NCBI GenBank assembly: GCA_964019425.1
Contig: OZ025808.1
Location: 1,054,001 to 1,118,000 of the forward strand
Direction: 5' to 3'
Length of the DNA: 64,000 bases
Origin: Flectonema sp. DT1601
Lineage: Eukaryota > Euglenozoa > Diplonemea > Diplonemida > Diplonemidae
Shown here: one piece after another, positions 1 through 10,386 of the stretch
Layout: every line of letters begins with the position of its first letter
How positions within the stretch are numbered: the stretch's first letter is position 1
Notes under the pieces: generated by a model
The model's database searches: none
Told to the model about the DNA's origin: nothing
Seen by the model: the letters and a program-made list of their open reading frames with translations, nothing else
Position numbers and translations under genes: made by a program

Positions 1-3000
1 CTACTAACAATGTCTTATCTGCTTCAAAAGGATCCTACATCACAGCTCTTTATCCATACGCATTGAGATTGCTGGTCGTCGGATCAGATGATTTTTTTAT
101 GCCACAAAATGCTCTTCGAGGTATTCATCTAAACATTTCGATAACTTCTAATGGTCGAGTTCAGAATAATATTTTTGCTTTACCTGATTCTCCTTTGACG
201 AGCATTCTTCTGGAAAAGACGTCGTCTACGTACTTTCCGCTGTTAAATACTACAGTTTGGGATAACACGAAACCATACGAACTTGGTTGGAATACAAATC
301 CAGGTATCGTTGTAATCCCGTTTCGGGTTCGAACTGCGGCAGGATGTTCGAAATTCACCGGTGGCTGCACTATACAAATATCAAATGAAACTCATGTGTT
401 AAAAAGAATTGTGACCCCTGTTCGTGGGATGGCTGACACACTGCGAGTAGCCTCGTCGGGAATCGAACTAAACAGTACTATACCAATAACAAAGACTGAA
501 ACATTAACAATTACGCAGACAATTAATGAAGATGAAGTTAATGATACGAATGCGATTGTTGGTGATCATCATTTTGTTCTAGACGAGGAAGAGGAAGTTC
601 ACCCACTTACTCCAAGTAGTTATGTACCAATTAATAAGGGAATTCATATCAAGGTTATACCTCAATCACTACATGGTAAGTTCACAGATGAATTCCACTA
701 CGGAGAAGCAATCGTTTTATTCAGTGAGAATGCTTTACTTAGAAAGACTTCAGGTGTTGAAGGTCCACTTGGAATTACTTTTCATCACAATTATCCAAAC
801 AAGGTTGAATTTGACGATCATGCAGATGGTTTTTATGCAAATGTGACGATAATACCTTCAGGATTATGCTACATCTGTTCTTTTAGCATTCATTCTACTC
901 TTGGTGCTGGAGGTGGAATAACATATTTACCTGACACTGTGACTGGTCTGATTGGAGATGCTGTTGGAGGTCTCGTTGAAAGAATTCAATTTTTTGATCC
1001 AACGAAATACATTCATGTTCAAGCGATACCATCTGTTGTTGATTTTGAGGAAACCACGACTACCAATTCTGGTGAAGCCCAATTAAAGTCGGCTTCGTTT
1101 GATTTGATTTTTCAAGCGAAAGATGGTCAAAATGATTCTGTGTTTTGGGGATCAGATCGTGACGTAATCACAATATATGCGTCACATTCAGATGATAAAG
1201 TATTGTATAAAACTTTGTTGAATACCACTGGTGGGGCAACGATCAATTCCGTTGAAATTCTCATAAACAAAATCTACTACCAATCTGGTCGAGACTATGC
1301 GATGATCATGATGGTGGAACAGTATTATAACGAAAACGTAAATTACACATCCAATATGTCATTTCCATGGCCGAAAAAAACTTTTTTTAACATCACAATG
1401 GGGAATAAGGTGTCAACAGCAAAACCTTTCATTCGGGTATCCCGCATTCTAAGAGGTTCAGATGGAGCCACAAGAAGTGAAACTTTTAATAATACAATAC
1501 GGTTGTATTGGGAACCTGCCGCTAACGCTTTGGAGCGTCCAGTTCGAATCTCTGTCGAACACATGTTTAATTTGACGCATGCAATGGGAGCATCGCTTAG
1601 AAGAAATGTATCAGTTTTTGTAGATGGTCCTCAAGGATTGATTACGAACTTTCCTGCGAAAGTTGCATTGTTGCCATCAGTAAGTAGTAATTCTAATTAT
1701 GGTTCTGCTTTACTGAACATGAAGTCAGAGTTCAACGTCGACGGAACAACAACAATAACAATTGACCCGATTGGTAATAGAATGTGTAGGGGTTGTGTTG
1801 TTTCTCTTTGCTCAACAGAACTTACGGTTTTTGAAACCTCAATCTTTTCAACCGACCTTCCGAACCCCTGTATTGTTATACATTTGTATCTCTTACCTGC
1901 ATATTCTCAATTACCGAATGAGAGAGAAATAACAGTTACGAGAGTAGTCAAGTCAAGTGATGTATTGTTTCCATGTAGTTCTAGTTTATTAGTCACGATC
2001 ACACCACAGATATCATATGGTGGTAATAAGTTCTTTGAGTATCGTCATATATCAAACTATAGTTTTGGTATTGTAGATGCTGCTGTGTTAGTGTCTCCAG
2101 TTACTACTGTTGGTAGGATTGGAGGTGGTATTGGATTGGTTTATGACATGAGGCTTGTTGATGAGGTGATAGTAAGAATAACAGTCCAATCACCATCAGA
2201 TAAACATTTTACCGAAATCCGATCAGCCATAAAAGTCAGCAGCACTGTTTTAGAAACTTTCGACATCGCAGATCGAATTTCCGCTTCTGGTTTGGAATTT
2301 GAAAAATTCACATTCCCTCCCACTGAGACTCTAGAAAAATACACTTGGAAATTACCTGAAAGTGATGCAGTTCGAATCCTGATCAAAGATATTTCTATCT
2401 CAAAATCACCTTGTGGGAGTGATTCATATCAAGAAGTTGAAAATGATGGTCATGTAGAAGAAATAATTCATCAGGGAATTGGTATTTCTTACAACACAGA
2501 CTATTTGATCGCAGGAGTTCCATTCATGGTTTCAATCGCTGTTGTTAATAATAACAATGAGATAGATGTTGGGTATCCGTCTTCTGCTATTATGTTTTCA
2601 TTTCAAAAAGATTCTGGATGTGGTCACGGAGGTTTAGTTCACATCAAATCATCACCTAACCAAACACCCACTACAGTAACCAATGATGTCATAGTTACAA
2701 GACAAGGAATAGCGAATGCTTGGTTAAATTACAGCCTTCCATGTCAGAGATGTTCATTCTCTGTATTCTTATGTTATGGTAACAGTACTGGCGAGACATG
2801 TCAAATTTCAATGAACGAAAATTTAATAAGTTCGCAAAAACCGATCAGGTCAAAACGGTATTTCCAATCGAAAACTTTTACGATTCATCCTCGAAAGAAA
2901 TCAGCTGGGAAACTAGTGATATACAATTCGATTGGGAGTGATGTTGAAACTTTTGTTGGAGAAACACAACGAGTTACACTAAGTCTAGTTCATTCAATTG

Positions 3001-6000
3001 GAAGTAATCGGTATATATTTCCAAAACATGGAAGTGTTGTTGTCGAATTTAAAATACGAAAATCATCATCAGAAAAGACAATGAAATATTCAAACGGAGG
3101 ATTCATTGGAATCGGAGTAGCAGTTAAATGTGATTATGCGAGTTTTGATCAACGGGGATTGTTTGGTGTTGAATCAGACTATTCGAGTTCTGGATTTATT
3201 TCTGGTTTAACAATGCAATTTATAGGAAACACTCAAACCGTAGCATACCATTACACAAGACCTTGTCTTGGATGTGTTGTCGAAGTACATTCAATGCAAT
3301 TAACTAATTCTGTTTCTGAGGAGCTTCGTTCACCAAACATCTTCTCATTGGTTGTCTTAAAAGAAACCTTTACTGTCAGGACGTGTGGAAGTCGTTGGCT
3401 TGTCGTTCCTCCTTCCATAACTGTTTTTTACAAAAATAGAGAAGCTTCTCTGACTTTGGCATATGTTGACAGTTATGGTTTTCCGGCAGTTCAAACCCGG
3501 GTCGAGGATGATTTTAATGCTGAAAATCTCCTTCAAAGGGGTCCATGTTCTGGAAATGGAGGTGGAGGTGTATTCCGACGAACAAACAAAGTTGGGATCT
3601 CAGATCCTAAAACACCACATATAACACCATCAAGGACAACGAGGTATTCAACTGTAGAGATTTATAAATTTCAGTTTGGAAGAGCCTGCTACACCTGTTC
3701 TGTGACTGCCCGTGGAATCATAAAAGACTTTTCCATTTTCGCGGAAACAGATAAAGTGATTGTTATTCCAACTGCTGACACTATCACTAAATTAAACAAA
3801 ACACTCATAGCAACTCCTGGTGTCGTTCACACTTATAAATTTGATATCTTCGCATCTGATGACATCGGAGACAGAAGTTACACTGTCGGAGGAACAGGAC
3901 CCTCTTTGTTATATTGGCAACGATCCTATCAAGATAATAATATGAAAAGTGTATCAGTCGTTGAGGCTTTTCTTTATGCTGATCCACCAGTAGCAGCACT
4001 CGTTAATGTGTCGTCAACATATCAAAGAGTTATCATCAGTGGAGGTAATCCTATTGTTGAGACTGGTAGAGGATTGTTTAAAGATGGGATTATATATCCG
4101 TCTGTTGAGCTTAATGTTTCAGGTCCTCCGGTATCGAGTGGTCTCCTTATGTTTGAGGGACTACCTGGCCACACGTCAACAATTATTAGTATCACTTCTT
4201 CACCTGAGACATTAGTAGTAGCTAATCCAAGAAATACTGCACCTGTTCAAGTATCGTTAAACCGTTGGATTGCTATTGAAGTATGGGCTGTTGGAAAATA
4301 TATAAACTCAAATTCTCAAAATCAAGACACATGGTATATATCTACATATGCAACTGGACTTGTCTGGGCTGAGCTTTGTGATACGACATTTCTTGCTGAT
4401 GGTGTTGGTAAGTACAAAGGAAAACAACTCGTTGATGGAAAGGCTTTATTAAAAATAAGATTCTACGAGACATCTGGTGACTGTCGATTGGTGATTAAAC
4501 ATTCATCATACAGAAGTGGTATTGTCGATATTGCAATTCAGCCTCCAGTTGTTTCTCAATTCATATGGGGAAATACATCAGCGATTACAATACACAAACC
4601 ATCGAATGGAATATCACTGGCATTTGGTGTTTTGAATCGGTCAACTGAAGTAAGCCTTATAGCGGCTGATGCATTCGGTATTGGAGATAGCCACTACAGA
4701 CTTTCCTCACCAGGTAATATAACATTAACAACCATACCTCAAAACTGTTTTACTGTTAGTAGCGAGAAGCCAGTGATTGTCGCCTCTGGAGTTTTAATTT
4801 TTTCAGGATTTTTTTTAAAACACACGAAGTGTCTCATCACTAACGTTGTTGGAATACCAAAAGGGATAACCCTATCAAGTCAACTTCTTGTAAAGATGCA
4901 ACTCGCCGTCGGCATAAAAATCCGACCAGAAAGATTCACCGGTAGGTCCATTGCTGGTCTTAACTTTCTCACGTCCGAAGGCTATCCAGCAGTTGGTACA
5001 TCACTGGAGATATTTATATCAATAAATGTGATTGATGGCGTTGGTAATGTTGTAAAAGGTGATAATGTCGTATCAATTACTGCGCAACCGACTTCATCAA
5101 ACCTTGATCGGATCGTTCTTACTGCGGAGAAGGGTGTCGCAGTATTTTCATGGAAACCTGAATTTCCAACCAGAATAACAAACATAATTAGTAACACGAC
5201 GACGACGACAACAACAGATGAGGGTCACCGTGTCGTCTCTTTTAGTAATCGTGGTCTTCCTAATATTTGTTCAAATACAATGCTGGGATATGCTATTTGC
5301 TGTAGTTCAAATTCACTTTCCACAGAACAACTAAACTGCCCATCAATAACAGCCTGTTCTCCTAACCCGATGATGTATGTTGAGGGAGTGCGGTATTGTT
5401 CTGATTTGAGTTCTCGTCTTTGCTCTGAGAATGAAATTAGTTTTTCTCGATGTGTTATGAATAAAAATAGCACGGCTTCGATCTGTCCTTATGATAGTGA
5501 CTACCGAATACTGACATCGAATATTTGCTCTTCACGTCCTAATAGAAGTAGCGAACTACAACTCAGCGACCACATCCCATTGTACTTTGAAATATCAGCC
5601 GTACAGGATGTCGTATTTCCGTATATGTCAAAAATATCGTTGCCGTTAGTGGGTCCATTGTTTATTGTTTTGTCAGCGACTCAATTGAGGGTTGAAATTC
5701 ATCACAGCGGTGATGTCTTTGAAGATTATTGGGAATTACTATCTGACAATAAACCTGTCGTGTATCTCGAATCTGGTGTTTTCGATCTCAGAATCAACTC
5801 CGTTGACGGTTTTGGAAACATTGCAATCGCAGATGAGGGAATTGGTTCCAAAACAGTTGTTGAGTTTTTACCAATAGCAGTTCCTTGTATTAGTGCTGAC
5901 ATGCTTTCTCTTAATACTGCTTGTTTTGGTGATGGGTCTTGTTCTTTTAGTAACCCTCCTGTGTGTGGATATGGTGGATGGGTTCTTCCCTTAGGATCCT

Positions 6001-7430
6001 CAATTCAACTAAAACACGGGATAGGGATATTCAGTTCAATCAGATTTCCATTGCAATCAACAGTGACTCGAGTCACGCTATCCCCTGACGTCACTTCTAT
6101 TAAACCTTTTATCGTCACATTCACTCTTCAACGTCCTTCTGCATTCTTATTAAGAGGATCTCAAGCATCTTGCAGTAGAGGTATCTGCACATTCCCTAGA
6201 GACTTATTTCAGATTATTGAACCTGATGGGGGGATGGCATTCTCACTCAATGCATCTGAGAGGCTTAAAAAGAAACCTAGAATTTGGCAAACAGATATGC
6301 AACTCGGAAGTTCTGGCTTACACTTATTTAATTACCCTGCTTGGTTAGTTGATCGTAAGGGAATGCCTTTAAAGGGTGCAAGTCGTTCTTTAACTGCTGA
6401 ATTAACTGCTTATTGTCTGTCGGATCAAAGTTCAGATCCTGGTCTAGGCGTTTGGAATTCCAGCTCACACAAAATCACTCGACCAGCCAACTGGAATGTC
6501 GCTCGGCTATCTGATACCGGAAAAGTACTGTTCTCCAATCTTGCATTTAAAGGTTCCTGTCCAGATGTACAATTGCATGTTAAGTGTCGGTTAGAAAAAT
6601 TGCATGACCCGGACTCGATGTGCAATGGATTGGAGATGAGATCTGAAATTCTTGATGTGATGAAAGCGATAGTACAAACACCGAATCCGATACCAGAAGT
6701 TGGTCCAGTGATGTATCCTGTAATTAGTATTGTGACGGGTATATTATCAAGATCATTTAATGACCTGTTTCAAGTAGCTTCTGTATCTTCTCTTGAAGAC
6801 ATGGTGTCTGCAGCAATGACTCATCGAACAGTATGCCGTGATGCTGGAAACACTGCCACATCAAAAGCTATTCAATTCATTGATCAGCCATCGTGTAATG
6901 GAGACACTAACATTACGACCACTTGTTTTTGTAAAGAGATTGGGGTTCCGGGACTAACTCGAAGAAGTGTTTTTATAAATTGGGTTTGCTTAGCCTCAGC
7001 TAGTGATGCCTCGAGTGGGATTCAACAATCCTGGAGAACTAATCCTACTAAATGTTTATATGTTGGTGGTGGTGGAGCTGATCGATTTATAGAAAACCTT
7101 GCAGTCAATTCACAACTATTATTCCCGCTAATTGAAATAGAACTCAGAGTTGGAGTTCCTGGTGATACATTCTTTGCTGAAGATATTGTAAAGAAGGCGT
7201 CTATTGCTATATTAGACCCAAAAACACCGTTATATGAAAAAGCTAGGATTTTCTACAGCAGACAACGCGTAGGTAACATTGTTACAATCATTTCGATACC
7301 AAAAACTGCCATCACGATTACGTTGACTACTAACGATACCAACGTTGAGTTACCTCCCCCTGCTAGTTCTAGTGGAACGGTTTTTGTTAGTTTTATACTT
7401 CTTTTGGTGATATTATTTATTGTCATGTAG
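1..7430 (+). CDS. giant surface protein, 5'-truncated by window edge
   Basis: The frame starting at base 3 is open from the window edge to the TAG at 7428-7430, so the real start lies upstream and at least 2,475 residues are visible. I recognise no family. The chain is rich in Ser, Thr, Asn and beta-branched residues, has many N-glycosylation sequons, and ends in a Ser-rich linker and a hydrophobic stretch with no cytoplasmic tail. That ending fits a GPI-anchor signal or terminal membrane anchor. Five spaced motifs share the form C-x-x-C-[SV]-[FV] (first Cys codons at 867, 1785, 2742, 3264, 3687), and a variant C-x6-C lies at 345-368. They suggest a repeated beta-rich extracellular module. 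A Cys-dense patch follows at about 5260-5560 and another at 5885-5970. Inference: a large cell-surface adhesin or coat protein. Confidence 0.85.
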   Translation, partial: TNNVLSASKGSYITALYPYALRLLVVGSDDFFMPQNALRGIHLNISITSNGRVQNNIFALPDSPLTSILLEKTSSTYFPLLNTTVWDNTKPYELGWNTNPGIVVIPFRVRTAAGCSKFTGGCTIQISNETHVLKRIVTPVRGMADTLRVASSGIELNSTIPITKTETLTITQTINEDEVNDTNAIVGDHHFVLDEEEEVHPLTPSSYVPINKGIHIKVIPQSLHGKFTDEFHYGEAIVLFSENALLRKTSGVEGPLGITFHHNYPNKVEFDDHADGFYANVTIIPSGLCYICSFSIHSTLGAGGGITYLPDTVTGLIGDAVGGLVERIQFFDPTKYIHVQAIPSVVDFEETTTTNSGEAQLKSASFDLIFQAKDGQNDSVFWGSDRDVITIYASHSDDKVLYKTLLNTTGGATINSVEILINKIYYQSGRDYAMIMMVEQYYNENVNYTSNMSFPWPKKTFFNITMGNKVSTAKPFIRVSRILRGSDGATRSETFNNTIRLYWEPAANALERPVRISVEHMFNLTHAMGASLRRNVSVFVDGPQGLITNFPAKVALLPSVSSNSNYGSALLNMKSEFNVDGTTTITIDPIGNRMCRGCVVSLCSTELTVFETSIFSTDLPNPCIVIHLYLLPAYSQLPNEREITVTRVVKSSDVLFPCSSSLLVTITPQISYGGNKFFEYRHISNYSFGIVDAAVLVSPVTTVGRIGGGIGLVYDMRLVDEVIVRITVQSPSDKHFTEIRSAIKVSSTVLETFDIADRISASGLEFEKFTFPPTETLEKYTWKLPESDAVRILIKDISISKSPCGSDSYQEVENDGHVEEIIHQGIGISYNTDYLIAGVPFMVSIAVVNNNNEIDVGYPSSAIMFSFQKDSGCGHGGLVHIKSSPNQTPTTVTNDVIVTRQGIANAWLNYSLPCQRCSFSVFLCYGNSTGETCQISMNENLISSQKPIRSKRYFQSKTFTIHPRKKSAGKLVIYNSIGSDVETFVGETQRVTLSLVHSIGSNRYIFPKHGSVVVEFKIRKSSSEKTMKYSNGGFIGIGVAVKCDYASFDQRGLFGVESDYSSSGFISGLTMQFIGNTQTVAYHYTRPCLGCVVEVHSMQLTNSVSEELRSPNIFSLVVLKETFTVRTCGSRWLVVPPSITVFYKNREASLTLAYVDSYGFPAVQTRVEDDFNAENLLQRGPCSGNGGGGVFRRTNKVGISDPKTPHITPSRTTRYSTVEIYKFQFGRACYTCSVTARGIIKDFSIFAETDKVIVIPTADTITKLNKTLIATPGVVHTYKFDIFASDDIGDRSYTVGGTGPSLLYWQRSYQDNNMKSVSVVEAFLYADPPVAALVNVSSTYQRVIISGGNPIVETGRGLFKDGIIYPSVELNVSGPPVSSGLLMFEGLPGHTSTIISITSSPETLVVANPRNTAPVQVSLNRWIAIEVWAVGKYINSNSQNQDTWYISTYATGLVWAELCDTTFLADGVGKYKGKQLVDGKALLKIRFYETSGDCRLVIKHSSYRSGIVDIAIQPPVVSQFIWGNTSAITIHKPSNGISLAFGVLNRSTEVSLIAADAFGIGDSHYRLSSPGNITLTTIPQNCFTVSSEKPVIVASGVLIFSGFFLKHTKCLITNVVGIPKGITLSSQLLVKMQLAVGIKIRPERFTGRSIAGLNFLTSEGYPAVGTSLEIFISINVIDGVGNVVKGDNVVSITAQPTSSNLDRIVLTAEKGVAVFSWKPEFPTRITNIISNTTTTTTTDEGHRVVSFSNRGLPNICSNTMLGYAICCSSNSLSTEQLNCPSITACSPNPMMYVEGVRYCSDLSSRLCSENEISFSRCVMNKNSTASICPYDSDYRILTSNICSSRPNRSSELQLSDHIPLYFEISAVQDVVFPYMSKISLPLVGPLFIVLSATQLRVEIHHSGDVFEDYWELLSDNKPVVYLESGVFDLRINSVDGFGNIAIADEGIGSKTVVEFLPIAVPCISADMLSLNTACFGDGSCSFSNPPVCGYGGWVLPLGSSIQLKHGIGIFSSIRFPLQSTVTRVTLSPDVTSIKPFIVTFTLQRPSAFLLRGSQASCSRGICTFPRDLFQIIEPDGGMAFSLNASERLKKKPRIWQTDMQLGSSGLHLFNYPAWLVDRKGMPLKGASRSLTAELTAYCLSDQSSDPGLGVWNSSSHKITRPANWNVARLSDTGKVLFSNLAFKGSCPDVQLHVKCRLEKLHDPDSMCNGLEMRSEILDVMKAIVQTPNPIPEVGPVMYPVISIVTGILSRSFNDLFQVASVSSLEDMVSAAMTHRTVCRDAGNTATSKAIQFIDQPSCNGDTNITTTCFCKEIGVPGLTRRSVFINWVCLASASDASSGIQQSWRTNPTKCLYVGGGGADRFIENLAVNSQLLFPLIEIELRVGVPGDTFFAEDIVKKASIAILDPKTPLYEKARIFYSRQRVGNIVTIISIPKTAITITLTTNDTNVELPPPASSSGTVFVSFILLLVILFIVM

Positions 7431-7637
7431 TCTTGTACACGTAGACCATTAATCTCTACTGTCAGCTACCCTCCTCCTCTTAATAAGTTTTGATGATAGC
7501 TAGCGATGTTTCCACACACTTATTATCATCAATTTGTATGTTTATGTACCGAATTATATTTGGTTATGGGATAATATGGTACTGTTGTTGTGATTGTTTT
7601 GTGTGTTTTGTGTTTTATATATTTATTGTATCCCTAC

Positions 7638-7639
7638 AG
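7638..7639 (+). other. probable trans-splice acceptor AG for the four-pass protein gene
   Basis: A T-rich stretch leads into TATCCCTACAG, and the ATG follows 11 nt later. No donor is evident between the preceding stop codon and this site. Inferred spliced-leader addition site. Confidence 0.4.
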
Positions 7640-7649
7640 AACCAGTAAG

Positions 7650-8354
7650 ATGCCGAACATCGGTCACGTAGTGTCGGGTATTTCATCAGTGGTAGCACTG
7701 TGCTTGTTGTCTGTTGTTCTATCAGATGGCAGAAGTCTGATGTCAATGAAAAAGAGAGCTGGATACGTTCCTGGAACAACCACTCGCATGTTTAGCGTAA
7801 CTGGAATTGGACACGATTACGGAATGGGACCATTTCAGGACACATACGGAAATGAATGGTGGGATGGTGAGAGCATCACTTCATACTCAAAAGAGCACAT
7901 CGATACTGATCATGTTGCTCATTTAGTTAAACTTATGAACTGTAACTACCACGGTGACCGTGGTAAGATGGTAAAGGGAACTGGAATTGCAGCAGTCGTC
8001 CTATCAGTAGCCGCAATTATTGCTCATCTTTGCGCCCTCAACCGTGATGAGAAGAAGAAGAGAGAGTTAGGAATGCTTACTTTTCTGTTTGAGATTTTAG
8101 TATTCATCTGCTACGTTGTTGGTCTTGGTGCTGGTGCTTCTCTTTACGATCAGGGATTCGAATGCAATTACGAAGGACAAACTGTTGATCTTACATTCAG
8201 CGACTTCTTCGACTTGGGACCTGCTATCCCTGTTTACGCTATTGGAGCGATTCTTACCTTAGGTAACCTTGTTGTGATGTGCGCAACCGGAGCCGTGACT
8301 GACGGCTCAGAAGCCGCATTTAAAAAACAGAAGAAGAACAAGAGAGCCCACTAG
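7650..8354 (+). CDS. four-pass membrane protein, amastin/claudin-like topology
   Basis: Encodes 234 residues from the ATG at 7650, 11 nt after a good acceptor (CCCTACAG ending 7639). The open frame extends upstream to 7590, but that part lies before the acceptor and is probably not translated. Hydrophobic segments lie near residues 5-22, 108-128, 140-165 and 197-220. A large polar loop separates the first and second, a short Cys-containing loop the third and fourth, and the C-terminus is strongly basic (KKQKKNKR). This one-loop-then-three-helices layout matches amastins and claudin-type tetraspans, but I do not see the classic amastin signature, so the family assignment is only topological. 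Probable surface or endomembrane protein of unknown role. Confidence 0.8.
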   Translation: MPNIGHVVSGISSVVALCLLSVVLSDGRSLMSMKKRAGYVPGTTTRMFSVTGIGHDYGMGPFQDTYGNEWWDGESITSYSKEHIDTDHVAHLVKLMNCNYHGDRGKMVKGTGIAAVVLSVAAIIAHLCALNRDEKKKRELGMLTFLFEILVFICYVVGLGAGASLYDQGFECNYEGQTVDLTFSDFFDLGPAIPVYAIGAILTLGNLVVMCATGAVTDGSEAAFKKQKKNKRAH

Positions 8355-9717
8355 GTGTTTTATCAGTAACTTAGGGTTCCCACCCTTTCCCTTTTTTTTT
8401 CCTTCTTTTTTTTACAGTGTACTTTTTATTTCGATCCCGATTTCCCATTTTTTTTAACCCATTTATCCCCCGCCTTCTTTGGACGTGTAGTTTTGGTTGA
8501 TTGTCTGAATGGGCGGTATGAAAATGGGAAAAAAAAAAAAAAAAAAAAAAAAATAATGAATAAATAAAATGCCGCGTACAGGTGCAGAATACGTTTCAAG
8601 GAACTTTGCTCTTCTCATCAGGGATTATGGTATCCTCGTGCGGAACCCAAGCACCCCTACCCCTCCGCAAGATTGAGATGAAGCATGTATTTCTTATCGC
8701 ATTTTGTACTGTATTCTTAAAGGCATTAAAGTAAGTTTGGGGGAAGCATCCAAAGGAAAAAAAACAAAACAAAACTAAGTCAGTTCTGACCGACACGTCG
8801 TTCTCAGATGTGATTTCTTTCCTTTACTTTTTTTTCTGTTTATATTCCCTGTTGGAAGTCTCGTCAGTTGAGGAGCTAATTTCCTGCTGCGATTTTTTTT
8901 TTTAAAAAAAAAAAAAAAAGAGTAAACCCAAATGCAGACAACCAGTTTTCTTTTTTTTGGGGAACTGCGAAGCTGCTTCACATTAAAAGGTTCGTATTGC
9001 GGTTTGGGGTAGCTGGTAGTGTTTATCTATGGCTTATCATATGAGGAGTGTTTCGAAATGAAACAAAAAGGGTGAAAGAAAGTTCACAGGAAAAAAAAAA
9101 AAAAAAAAAAAGTTTTGCAAGTGTTACTACCACTGGTTTTATATTTTTGTACTAACTGTCTCCCGATCCAGTTCACCCCAGCATGTCTCAGTTTTGCAAC
9201 AAGAATTGGCACATGAATGAATGGACGCTCTCTTATGGAGCTTTTGCTTTGGTGTTAGTCGATCTTTGCTTCGCGTGACACCTGTGGTTCTTCCTTTTTT
9301 TAGATATGAGTTAACCGTAATGGGAGAGAGGTGACCCCTGTTGTTTCTTCATTACTTCGTTTCTCCGTCACATCCTCCTCCCCCACCCATTTCCCTTTAC
9401 GGAATGAACTTAACAGTACGGTTTTTACCTGCTACGTTGCCGCCCGTCCCCCAGCCGTTCAACGCGCCCCTCCCTACTCATCCCCCAAATTAAAAAAAAA
9501 AAAAAAATATGTAAAAGAACTTGTAGTATTCATTGTCCTGACGAGGTGATTGAATTATTTTATTTACTTTTTATAAAAAAGGTTTTTTATTTTTAGTAGT
9601 TTGAACAGCTTTGGAAACGTTTGAAAAAAATGCAACTGTCACGAGTCTGAGATGTGTACCAAATCTTTCAAATTAACAACATCACTATCAACAAAACAGT
9701 ATTTAGTATTTAACAAT
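8355..9717. other. intergenic, homopolymer-rich
   Basis: About 1.36 kb with no credible coding frame. It holds long A runs near 8530-8551, 8910-8920 and 9091-9110, several T runs, and a possible acceptor (AAAACAG ending about 9699) just before the next gene. Nothing else recognisable. Confidence 0.6.
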
Positions 9718-10068
9718 ATGGTTAAGAAACGAAAAGCAGACAAAAAAAAAGAAGACGGAGATTCCGTATCACCGGCAGACTCTGAACAAGCAAAACAAAA
9801 CATAGCAGCTTGGGAGCAGTATTACAAAGATTACGCAATATGGCAGCAGCAAACTGCTCAGACAGAGTTGGAAGAGCTAGAGCTCGATGCAGGACCAATG
9901 CAACTTGTAAATAAGATTATTGAAAATGCTAAGAAGCAAAAGGAGTACCAAGAGCAACAAAACGCTGTTCGCTATGAGAAAGATTCCGTCAATTTAAAGA
10001 GAACGAACGGGGAGTCAAAACCACAAAAAGTAAAACGAAAGGCTGATACTCGCGACACCGATGAATAA
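9718..10068 (+). CDS. small basic, probably nuclear protein
   Basis: Encodes 116 residues from the ATG at 9718, which directly precedes a lysine-rich start (MVKKRKADKKK). The same frame is open further upstream, but the AAAACAG acceptor near 9699 argues for the inner start. The centre carries a W-x-x-Y-Y-x-x-Y-x-x-W-Q-Q-Q segment reminiscent of the short AWxxYY motifs at the C-terminus of FUBP/KSRP RNA-binding proteins. A charged helical stretch and a second basic cluster (KPQKVKRK) follow. Two lysine clusters suggest nuclear import. No KH or other domain is present, so any link to RNA metabolism is speculative. Confidence 0.65.
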   Translation: MVKKRKADKKKEDGDSVSPADSEQAKQNIAAWEQYYKDYAIWQQQTAQTELEELELDAGPMQLVNKIIENAKKQKEYQEQQNAVRYEKDSVNLKRTNGESKPQKVKRKADTRDTDE

Positions 10069-10339
10069 ATTATTTCAAAATTGTAAGACTCTAAACACAA
10101 ACTGTTTATCCAAACAGACTATAAGTCTTTATATCACGTTTTATAGACATGAACTCTAACCTTAAGAATAGGTTTGTTGTTGTTATTATAGACAAGCACG
10201 CATCATAGTAACACTCTCACTTATCAACAGTGGTAGTAGTATTTTTGATTATTGTTCGCATTGCATTACTTAGTATTAGTTGAGTTAAATGTTGGAAATT
10301 TTTTTTTTTAAAATATACTATCGATGCAGACTCCCTTTA

Positions 10340-10340
<1 letters not shown>

Positions 10341-10374
<34 letters not shown>
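10341..10374 (+). repeat. A34 homopolymer just upstream of a start codon
   Basis: An uninterrupted A run of about 34 nt ends 12 nt before the ATG at 10387. In a trans-spliced model it lies in the 5' UTR or just upstream of it. Length is probably variable and may be affected by sequencing. Confidence 0.85.
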
Positions 10375-10376
<2 letters not shown>

Positions 10377-10386
10377 TTTATTTAAA

